Shown: piece after piece, positions 55,761 to 64,000 of the stretch | Numbering within the stretch: the first letter of the stretch is position 1 | Layout: every line of letters starts with the position of its first letter | From: Ancistrus triradiatus | Lineage: Eukaryota > Chordata > Actinopteri > Siluriformes > Loricariidae | Direction of reading: 5' to 3' | DNA: 64,000 nt | Assembly: GCA_025084515.1 (NCBI GenBank) | Contig: JAJAGP010000435.1 | Location: forward strand, 248,001 to 312,000 | Program-made: the position numbers and the translations under genes | The notes under the pieces: generated by a model | What the model was told of the DNA's origin: nothing | The model's database searches: none | Seen by the model: the letters and a program-made list of their open reading frames with translations, nothing else

Positions 55761-56225
55761 TGAATATTATTAATCATTAACAACAACATGGTAAAAACAT
55801 GAACTTGATGTGTAATTCTTGACCTCTTCTATGAGACGCTGAAACTCTTTGTGCTCCTTTCTTTTTTCCCATGATCAGATGTTTACATTTTACTGTGAGC
55901 AATTTTGTTTATCTTGTCTGATTTTTTTTTATTCACATAAAAATTTGAAGCAGAAGCCGTATTCCAAAAGTTGTCACAAGTTGGAAGAAAAACATTTCAC
56001 CCACATATTTTGCGATTTCGTGTCACACTCGGTGTGTAACAAGTGGAAATTTGGAGAACATGAAAACTTAAATGATTCCAGAGCTAATCCAGTGTCACTC
56101 CAGGTCTGTTCGCACTACCACCAACTCCATCCCCTTGATTTGAGGAATTATGAAACTTGAGGTGACATGGAAGGTCCTTAATAATGACAATGAGGACCCA
56201 GGGTGAGACCCAGGCTGAGATTTGG
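55761..56225. other. No gene seen
   Basis: Ordinary sequence. The 103-codon frame at 55849-56160 has no domain. Confidence 0.35.
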
Positions 56226-56397
56226 AACTGTGGTGCCTTAGCAGCTAGGGTACTGGACTATGAAGAAGAGGGTCCAGGGTTCAAAGCCCATCTTTGCCAA
56301 GCTGCCACTGCCAATACTGTGCTTGGATTGTAAGACTGTATCATTTGTATGTCGCTCTGGATAAGGGCGTCAGCTAAGTGACATGTAAATGTAAATT
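56226..56397 (+). mobile_element. V-SINE-like SINE
   Basis: A-box region GAACTGTGGTGCCTTAGCAG, B box GGTTCAAAGCCC, body CAAGCTGCCACTGCC, tail GTCGCTCTGGATAAGGGCGT followed by repeated ATGTAAA. Part of the body (the AGCAAGGCCC stretch) is deleted. Confidence 0.85.
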
Positions 56398-56494
56398 TGG
56401 GGACTGGAGTGTAGCCCAGCATTGAGAACGAGCAATCCGAAAGATGGGGATGGAGTCGGTCAGTCGGTTTGTATCCGCAGGCAGGATACAAACA

Positions 56495-56575
56495 AGAGTG
56501 GCTCAGTTGGTAGAGGTCTGGTTTCAAACGGTGAACCTCTCCGGTTCATATCCCACATCTGGCAAGTAATCGGAT
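56495..56575 (+). mobile_element. tRNA-like SINE head
   Basis: GAGTGGCTCAGTTGGTAGAG (A box) and CGGTTCATATCCCACATC (B box) lie about 40 bases apart. The central stem is not tRNA-like enough to be a gene. No SINE body follows. Confidence 0.55.
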
Positions 56576-56641
56576 TCCAGAGGGTGCGAACATGGTACCC
56601 TCTGCCAATGCTGTGTAGTGCAATCAATATGACACAAAGTT

Positions 56642-56680
56642 AGGATTGTATAAGGACAGTATATATCCTTATACAATCCT
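56642..56680. repeat. Perfect hairpin, 15-bp stem
   Basis: AGGATTGTATAAGGA at 56642-56656 and its exact complement TCCTTATACAATCCT at 56666-56680, separated by CAGTATATA. It has no T-run after it and lies in no recognised element, so it is not a clear terminator or miRNA precursor; the stem is too short for the latter. Confidence 0.85.
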
Positions 56681-57369
56681 TATAGTTTATATCCCAGTTT
56701 ATATGACACAGCCATTTTTGGAATAAGTTGAGAGAATCATCCATAACGTTAAGTATGAACGCTTCAGCAGTACTGCCTTTTTTAAACGAGTGTGCTCACA
56801 GCCTGGCCTTGAATCATTTGGAAACTTTCATTTTCACCACCTGACACTTCAGATCCCACACATACTTTAAAAATAAAGACGAAAAAACAAGCAAAGTCCT
56901 TCTTGGCACGTCCTAAGCGAGAGATTACTGCTACGGTGCAGTGATGACTGTGGAAAAGCTGCAGGACTCGAGTGGCCCAGCTTAAAGCCGTTCAGTGGAA
57001 AGTGCCCACTGCTCTTTATTATGCCACGTTCATTTTAGCGAAGCCGTTCCCTTGGCGTACTGGCAAACGTTCGGAAACCACGGTGCACTGTCAAGGTCAG
57101 GATGGGTTGGTTCTTTGCATGAATAATGTAACAAAACTCGAAACAGAGATGCCAAATATGTGAATACGGATTTTTTTTTGTCTTTCTGCAGAAGGATCGT
57201 AACAATTGGATGATCCTTATCTAAATTAGCCAATAATGTGGCAAACTTCAGCTAATATTCACGCCAATAACCAGTGACCTCGGTTTTATTTAGACTGTAG
57301 CATGATTGTTTTTTAAGAAGGATTTTTCCATACAGCAGCCTCTAGGGTTTACTCTAGTTCTGCAGACGG
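56681..57369. other. No gene seen
   Basis: Low-copy sequence. Frames at 56972-57163 and 57030-57233 overlap on opposite strands. Confidence 0.35.
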
Positions 57370-57740
57370 ACGTGCTTCGTTGAAGCTGACGGAAAGCCTA
57401 AGTTAGCTCAGACAGCCACTCTGTATAACAGTGGTGAGCAGTATAGCATCTCGGAATGAGGCTGCTAGGCTACAATGCCAGAAAACCACAACAGGCTCTA
57501 CTTCTGTCAGCCAAGAACAGAAAGCTGAAGCCGCAGTGGGCACAGGCTCAACAAAACTGGACGGTTGAAGACGGGAATCTTTTTGGGGTTTTTTTCTGCT
57601 GAGGTACACAGATGGAAGGGTCAGAATTTGGTGCCAGCCGCATACACGCATTGACCCGACTTGCCTTGTGCCAATAGAGGCGGCGTAAATGGTGCAAGGG
57701 ACACAGACAAGGCTTTTCTTCTGGCACCATGTACAGACCA
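57370..57740 (+). pseudogene. Tc1-type transposase remnant, another lineage
   Basis: Plus-strand pieces in shifting frames: LSAKNRKLKPQWAQAQQNWT then VED near 57500, and LRYTDGRVRIWCQPHTRIDP then TCLVP from about 57600. These match the segment just before and after the first catalytic Asp of a Tc1-type transposase common in fish. The Asp motif itself (WSDESRF in the family) is deleted around 57575. The DNA upstream (GTGGTGAGCAGTATAGCATC) also fits. No C-terminal half or terminal repeats are found. Confidence 0.75.
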
Positions 57741-57999
57741 ATCCTTTTCACCCATTAAGAAATGACTAAATGTAAATGGATATTATCGTCACAGCCCACG
57801 ACAAAGCAACCAAAACTACAAAGTGTAGTCAAGGCCAGGGTCAGCCCCTCTCTTCGTTCCAAAGCCTAGACGTTAAGAACACACACTTGAGAGGTAAAAC
57901 GGTGCAAAGTGACAAATGGACCATTAGGCTCGGAGATTCGTAACCATCTCTGTAACGGCAGGACTAAGACACTCCACCAGGTCTTAATGGACCATTAAA
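57741..57999. other. No gene seen
   Basis: Ordinary low-copy sequence. Confidence 0.35.
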
Positions 58000-58195
58000 G
58001 TGCCGTTCCTGGTGTCGCCACCCTCCTCTCCCTGTACAATGCCCGGGCCCCGTGGGACCTCAAGTCGAGAAAGGCGTGAGGCACGGGACGAGCTTAAAGC
58101 AGCACTTAAAGCAATGCTGAATCAGATAAGAAAGTGATCTGTGAGGCGGTGCTCCTGAGGTAATGCCAGCTGCAGAGCGCAGAGGTGTTTTTCTT
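58000..58195. other. Low-copy island, candidate conserved noncoding element
   Basis: Repeat-free, with CATTAAAGTGCCGTTC and AGCTTAAAGCAGCACTTAAA. Composition suggests constraint; not tested. Confidence 0.25.
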
Positions 58196-58715
58196 CCTTA
58201 CCACAGATGGCACCTGCATTCCACCACCACGAGAGACAATAACCTTTGAGATGTGAAGACCAAATTCACAGCATTTCGACTCGGGATTTCAACTCTCACC
58301 CTACAGACTCGTGAAGACCACTAAACAACTATCAAGGGTTCTTTTAACTGAGCCGGGCATTCCTTGTTCTGGGCACAACAGAGGCACTGGAACAGACCGA
58401 CTTTCTCTGCCAGCAGCAGCAGGGTTGGACTGGGATTCGACCTCAAAACCTGAGGGACTTCAGTGTAATACTGTATTATAACAAAAGTGAAAATGTCTAC
58501 AAATATGTTTATGGGGCACTCGGATGGCACAGCAGCCCCTACCTAGCCATGTAATGAGTTATTAGAGATTGTACATGAGCAAATAAGATCATCAAAGCAA
58601 GCCATATGGTGACAGGGAGGGAAATGAGGCGGCGAGTGAAAACTGGCTACATTTCAGTTTGTGACACTGATGCGAAGACGCTCACCAAGCCAAGACTGAG
58701 ATGCTGCGTTTAATT
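58196..58715. other. No gene seen
   Basis: Mixed sequence without recognised elements. Confidence 0.35.
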
Positions 58716-58820
58716 CCAGGGATGCCAGATACCACAAGAGAAGCAAGCAATCAGGTCTATGGATTTAACCACGACAAAGCAAAATCTCTGAGAACAAGCA
58801 GACCTGGCAACCGTGTTTGA
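58716..58820 (+). mobile_element. MITE E core fragment
   Basis: AATTCCAGGGATGCCAGATA at the left and AGCAGACCTGGCAACCGTGT at the right match the internal inverted pair of the 17.5-kb element, with CAAAATCTCTG between as in the copy at 47.7 kb. The outer termini are missing. Confidence 0.6.
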
Positions 58821-59279
58821 TTCTGCTTTATGATTCTGGGTTACGATTGTGTGCATGCATAGACTGAGAAGATCGATTGAGGGTGCCGAGATGTGTGCTG
58901 AGAAATATAACTAAAGTCATCATTTAACCGTAGAATTTTCACAACCAGGGCAATAAGGTAGACTTTAAAATCAACAGAGATGTTTGAAAACTTGTTTGAG
59001 GGAGTTGCTAGAAGAAAAACTACACTGCCAAGGACCAAAACTCAAGCTCCTAGTGTACGGTTTGCCACAGACACAAAAGATAGCCATGCAATTACAGTAC
59101 CTTATCCCAAATAGGAATTTTGGAGGTGGATCTGCTATTGTGAGGCTTCTCTGCTCCCAAAAGTAACATGTTTGGCTACATGGAGTTGTGAGTATGAGCA
59201 AATCAAACCACTAGTACATCAGGTGGGAAGCTTAAAACGGGACGTGCTTGGACCTTCCTTTTAAAAAACTTCGAGAAGA
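58821..59279. other. No gene seen
   Basis: Low-copy sequence without recognised repeats or exons. Confidence 0.35.
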
Positions 59280-59810
59280 AGTCAGGCCTGATTAAATTAA
59301 AACCTAGTTCAACTTTTCCGCAGCACTATCACAATAATGAGCCCGTTCTTCTAAAACTGGCCTCGGGGCTCACGAAAAGCGCAGACAACCTGATGAGTCA
59401 GAGGTGTGAAAAGAAAAGCCGCGGGTTTCCAGTTATGATTTATCTCGGATGTCATTAAGCGGCCTTAACACAGGCCCGAGCAATCTTCCTCGCCTCACGT
59501 AATGATGGCCAGTCGATGCCCGCAGTGCGCCATCGAACCTCTCAGGATGGGCTCGATATAAAACGGACATGCGCACATGAAAATCGGCCTCTGAATTCGC
59601 TGCGATTTCATTTAAAAGGTTCATCCATATTGATAGAGACTGGAGTCGACTGAAAATGTCAGGCTCTTTTGCCGTGGGGGGAAAAAGCGCTTATGAAAGG
59701 TGTAAACGACGGCTAATGAGGGCGCCACTTCCTGCCAAAGGATTCACACTTCTGCGGCTTGGTCGAAAGCCCTGACCTCTCGCCCTAGGACCGGGGCATG
59801 AAAACAACAC
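59280..59810. other. Low-copy island, candidate conserved noncoding element
   Basis: One of the longest even-textured, repeat-free stretches: TGTCATTAAGCGGCC, CACGTAATGATGGCCAG, GCGATTTCATTTAAAAGG and CGACGGCTAATGAGGGCGCC. CpG content is high for its surroundings. No exon pattern. A strong candidate by texture for conserved noncoding DNA, still inference. Confidence 0.35.
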
Positions 59811-60699
59811 CCCTACAAGGCAGAAGACATCTAATTGACTCGCATTTTGCTTAGCAACGCAGAATACTCGGCTTCTCTTAACTAGACCATATATTATAAT
59901 TTCTGCAAGATTTATTTAGATGCTTCACCAAGGCAACATAAGGAAAACAGCAAATGTGTATTCGTCAACTCTTATTGCGATAAAAAAATTACCCAGAGTT
60001 CAGAGCAGCAGTTCTGTATCGCAGCATTATGACTGAGGTTCTGCCTGTGTTATGACCCCGTCATATCGTAACTAAGCAACTATTGTTCGTGAGTGGTTAT
60101 CAACATCAAACTATATTTTTAGACCATATAGGTTTCACTAGAACAAGCTTTAATGCAGCTACTAAGCAGTCTAACAAAAAAACCTCAGACAATAACATAA
60201 AAGTCAAAAGAGAGAACACATCTACAAGAACCAGCAAAATAAAATCAAAATTAAATTAGAAAAAAAAAAATTAATAAATAAAAAAAATAAATAAAAAAAT
60301 AAAAAAAGACCTGCTGCACCACCAGAATCCCAAAAAATATGGATAAGACATGAACATAAGATGCAAACATGCAAAACACAGCCAAACACTACAACCAGAC
60401 CCAGCGTAAGCTTTGAAAACTACTTTACTCGTTGAAAAAAGACCAAGCCAACAGAATCACGCCCCATCACGTAATTGGCGCCGTTAGCAGGTAGCTCCGG
60501 TAGTCTAGCTCAAAATTCAGCGCTACAAATGCCAATTCAAACTTCTGAATGCATTTTGGCAGCTCTATTAACCCATCGTCCCTCTTTCTGACGCCATTGA
60601 CAGATAATTACAACTGCCAGACGTTCTCTACTTGACTACATAGCCAGACTGACAGGATCAGAGCTAACTTGCTAATCATTTCTGAGTCTCGCCAACATC
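59811..60699. other. No gene seen; A-rich patch
   Basis: 60240-60310 is an A-rich, (AAAT)n-like patch. The rest is ordinary. Confidence 0.4.
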
Positions 60700-60965
60700 C
60701 CCTAATGGGCCACGTCTGCATAAGGCATTCCGACGGAAGCCGCGACGTCCATTTTATGCCGATCCTAATGGATCCCCTCAAGAAGCATGACCAAATCCAA
60801 AGAGACAAGCGATATCCAGTCTGAAAAGCTATGAATCTTCACCCGGGTGATTAGCAAAACCATGTATTCAGGATGAAGGGGTGCATCCATTAGCATATTC
60901 ACTACAGAGTGGGCGTGAGGCGTTTGAAGGGGCACCATTTGCATTTCAATCACTTTGGATGAAGT
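60700..60965. other. Low-copy island, candidate conserved noncoding element
   Basis: Repeat-free stretch with GGGTGATTAGCAAAACC, CCATTAGCATATTCAC and ACCATTTGCATTTCAATC, the last containing an octamer-like ATTTGCAT. Texture-based inference. Confidence 0.3.
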
Positions 60966-61194
60966 TCCGTGTCAGCAAATCTATATTTTGAAACATAACA
61001 CCTTTGGTGCATGAGGTGGCATGGAATGACTTTCCTACAACATTCCAAAGGCCTGTTTTAGGTCAATCAGTCTCTCTAAAGTGTCCCAGTATCACCAGAG
61101 AGGCACAGTCCCTGTCCCAAGCCCAGATGAAAGGGACGGATGGTGCTCTCTAATGGCAGCACGTGACAGAATGAGAAAAAGTGGAGAGTTTGAC

Positions 61195-61560
61195 CCTGGA
61201 ACTGCCTGTTTTGGTATTGCATGGAAACCAGAACATTGGTACTGGAATTGAAACCTTTAGTAATGCAATTGGAACTGGTATTTTGGATATGTGGTCCCAC
61301 AATCGAGTTCCTTGTTATTTCAACTCTTAGTTTTGACTAACCGGAGGTTTTGGTATGGCCTATGGAAATGCAGGTACTGCCCATGGACATTTTAGTACTG
61401 GTAAAAAAGTATTTCATACCTTATCTGAATCTATCGGTACTGTATTGGACGGCAGCCGGACGCTACGGTACTGGAACTTGAATCTTTGGTTCTGCAATTG
61501 GTATTTTGATTCAGGACCTGGTAGCTCCAAAAATCCAGTCCGAGTTCCAGTCGGAGGACT
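61195..61560. repeat. 21-bp minisatellite, block 1
   Basis: Degenerate repeats of GGTACTGGAA-like and TTTTGGTA-like words in about 21-base steps, continuing the family at 62130-63475. About 570 bases without clear repeats (61561-62129) separate the blocks. Confidence 0.75.
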
Positions 61561-62129
61561 TTGGAAGCTGACATCACTCACACACATCTGCAGCATTTCT
61601 GAAAGGCGTGAAGTCGTATGTCATCCTGAGGTTTTTATGACTGGTTTCAAAGCTCATCGCCAGCCTCAGAGATTTAGGGATTGTTAATCAAAGCAGGATG
61701 GGGAAGGGGGGGGGCGAACGTCTGACTTGCCGGTAAATTAAACGTGATCTCTGTGAAAACACCTGAAAAAAAAAAAAAAAGTCATCTCTTGCGGCTAAGT
61801 AAGTGTCATTTCACCTTATACGCGGCTTTTTAGCACACAGTTTAGTGCAGCATGAATCATCGCTAGCTGTGTTTATGCAGAGTAATTGCTCAGCGTTACT
61901 GCTAACCTCTTAGCGCGAACATGTTCGTCAGAATGACCTTCACCTTGTAAAAATGTCTCCAAGTCCCATCATTTTTCACATTAATGTGAATTCCTGGGGC
62001 AATAAAACAAGCGCACTGTCACGATTATGCCAAACAAGTACTCAGAGTACAAACTTTTATTCACGCTCCAAGAAAGGTAAACTCCTAGCAAGAGTGCAGT
62101 TGAAACAACAACTCTTATGCTTGGACACT
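61561..62129. other. Spacer between 21-bp minisatellite blocks
   Basis: Low-copy sequence with an A run near 61765-61780. Nothing gene-like is visible. Confidence 0.4.
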
Positions 62130-63475
62130 AGAGTAGGGGGGTGGTTAGGTACTCAACTGGATTTTATGGTTCTGCAACTGGAGTTTTTAGTACAGTCAAC
62201 TGGAGCTTTTGATAATACAGATGAGTATACTTTAAGTACTGCGACTGGAGATTTTGTCATGTCAAACTGGAACCTTTGCTACTGCAACTTAGTATGGAAA
62301 GTAGAGCCATTGGTACTATAACTGGACCTTTTGAATCTGTGACTAGAGCATTTGGTTCAGCGTTTGGAAATGCTACACCAACTGGGGCAACGGGAGTTGG
62401 TGGTTCATTAGCTGGAGTTTTTAGTAAGACCAACTAAAGCTTTTGGTACTGCAATTAGTTCTTTAAGTTCCGCAACTGAAGATTTTTGGTACAGCAAGTA
62501 CAAGCAACTAATGCAAGGGGAGTTTTTTTTATTTCAGCTGGAGCTTTTGGTAATGTAACTTGTGGTTCAGCAACTGAAGAGTTTAGCCAACTCTGGCTTT
62601 TGGTTCTGCAACAGGACTATTAGCACTGCAACTTGAGCTTGTGATTCAGCAACTAGAGCTTTTGGTAATACAGATGAAGCTTTTATTACACCAAGTGGAA
62701 CTTTAGGTACTGTGATTGGAAGTTTTGGGATGGCAAACTGGAACCTTTAGTACAGCAAACTCGAAGTCTTTTGTTATTGCAACTGTTACAACAGCAGGTA
62801 GAGCCATTGGTACTACAACTGGACCTTTTGATACTGTGACTAGAGCATGTGGTTCAGCGTGTGGAGCTATTAGTATGGAAACTGGAGCTTTTCGTAATGT
62901 AACTGGAGCAATGAGAGCTGGTGGTTCAGTAGCTGTAGTTTGCAATAAGGCCAACTGGAGCTTTTGGTACTGCAACTGGAGCCACTGTTATTGCAACTAG
63001 TGCAAGGGGAGCTATTTTATAGCAGTTGAGGCCTTTGGTAATGTAACTTGTGGTTCAGAAATGGAAGTTTTTAGCCAACTGGAGCCTTTGGTTCGGAAAC
63101 ATGACTATTGGCACGGCAACTGAAGCTTTAGCTACTGCAACTGCCAGTATGACAAGCAGGGCCCATGGTACCACAACTGGAGCAACTGGACATTTTGATA
63201 CTGCAGCTCGACCATTTGGTGCAGCAACTAGAACTTTTACTACGACTGCGTATTTTGGTGCTGCAACTTGGACATTTGCTTCTGCAAGTAAACATTTATG
63301 CTGGAAGCCAATCTAAACTGGCTCCTTTAATACTGCAACAAGTGAAGGTTTACTGTAACGAAACTGGAGGCTTTGATACGGCAACTTTTAGTTTCAGTGC
63401 CACAGCTTTTGCCTCTTGTACCTTGACCGAAAGCTTTGGTACTGGAACCTGAAACTATGGTACTGCAAATGGACA
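62130..63475. repeat. 21-bp minisatellite, block 2, with ~490-bp higher-order unit
   Basis: The unit begins ACTGGAGCTTTTGG and ends TACTGCA, 21 bases, a multiple of three. In one frame it reads GTATGAF per unit, which is why several open frames cover it (for example 62716-63000 and 63050-63316). Higher-order duplication is visible: TGCAAGGGGAG begins at 62512 and 63001 (489 apart), and TGGTACTA-AACTGGACCTTT begins at 62311 and 62808 (497 apart). No start context, splice signal or non-repeat coding sequence supports a gene. Confidence 0.88.
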
Positions 63476-63848
63476 TTCCCATTCAAAATCCTACGTTGGT
63501 GTCGAGCAAACCTGTTTCCAAAACACAGCAAACTTATAGTGGTCCAAAAGTTTGCAGGACCATAGGTTCCAGCTTCACGAGAAAGAGCAGGATGGAAACG
63601 GTGCTGGTGTCTTTTGTTATAATAAATATGCAATAATATGCAAAAATGATGATAATATTGCGTCTCGTTTAAAATCCCTCAACCTTTTTCCAGAACATTC
63701 CCGGGATTTGCTGGTCTGTGGAGACTGAGTTATTCAAACTACTCTCTGTGTAATGCTAGCTAGCTCCGTGTAACACTCCCAGGGTCGGAGAGGAGGCACA
63801 AGTTTTCCGTCACGCTTGTCTATCCACCACTTCTCTCTCTGAAAAATT

Positions 63849-63851
<3 letters not shown>
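63476..63851. other. No gene seen
   Basis: Ordinary low-copy sequence following the minisatellite. Confidence 0.35.

Positions 63852-63894
<43 letters not shown>
63852..63894. repeat. (CA)n microsatellite
   Basis: About 21 uninterrupted CA units. Confidence 0.95.
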
Positions 63895-63897
<3 letters not shown>

Positions 63898-64000
63898 TGT
63901 CTGAGCTGCTTTATCCTCTGTGGCCGGCTGATAAGCGCTGGATGACAGCCGTCGGAAGCAAATATGTCACATTAACCACAAGAAAGCGCATTTAGCTTAG

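Noticed and set aside
57403..57741. 112-codon minus-strand frame
   Set aside because: Antisense to a recognisable Tc1-type transposase remnant on the plus strand.

Overview
This is vertebrate nuclear DNA, most likely from a ray-finned (teleost) fish. The evidence is the repeat content: several Tc1-type DNA transposon lineages with TA target-site duplications, L2-clade LINE 3' ends, tRNA-headed SINEs with the GGATA-loop tail typical of fish L2-dependent SINEs, a DANA/Mermaid-like SINE, a Penelope-like element with a GIY-YIG domain, and long (CA)n/(TG)n tracts. The content would suit an otophysan such as a catfish, but I cannot fix the species. I found no intact protein-coding gene and no convincing exon of a host gene. 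Most open frames are antisense shadows of transposases or readings through tandem repeats.

Layout. 0-5 kb: L2 tail, a tRNA-like SINE head, then about 1.8 kb built on the palindrome ACTAGTTAACTAGT. 5.5-7.8 kb: a Tc1-type element nested in a small relative of another Tc1 family. 8.5-12 kb: AT-rich degenerate repeat holding a tRNA-Thr(UGU)-like gene, a SINE, a ~366-bp tandem duplication and a Tc1 copy that interrupts it. 12-22 kb: mostly low-copy sequence with SINE and L2 scraps, a three-unit ~220-bp repeat and a 455-bp inverted-repeat element. 22-23.2 kb: purine-rich minisatellite. 24.1-25.7 kb: the best-preserved Tc1 copy (minus strand), inside an older inverted-repeat element. 26-29.2 kb: low-copy sequence. 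29.3-35.7 kb: a 51-bp minisatellite in three blocks with higher-order periods of about 560 and 713 bp. 36-45 kb: Tc1 remnant, SINEs, a deletion-derivative Tc1 MITE, an L2 3' portion with recognisable reverse-transcriptase C-terminal sequence, and a heavily deleted Tc1 copy. 45-53.2 kb: AT-rich sequence, a fourth family-A Tc1, an ~80-bp AT-rich array and a second-lineage Tc1 with an intact-looking catalytic core. 54.6-55.8 kb: 5'-truncated Penelope-like element with near-identical inverted arms. 56-61 kb: SINEs, a perfect hairpin, another Tc1 remnant and low-copy sequence. 61.2-63.5 kb: a 21-bp minisatellite whose unit is in codon phase.

How it fits together. Nothing here acts as a host pathway. 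The elements relate through mobilisation: L2-type LINEs supply machinery for SINEs, autonomous Tc1 copies (now all broken) would have mobilised deletion derivatives, and nesting gives relative ages. Between the repeats are about a dozen balanced-composition islands rich in TAATTA-like and TGACAG-like words. They look like conserved noncoding DNA of the kind seen around developmental regulators, but that is inference from texture only and needs alignment to other fish.
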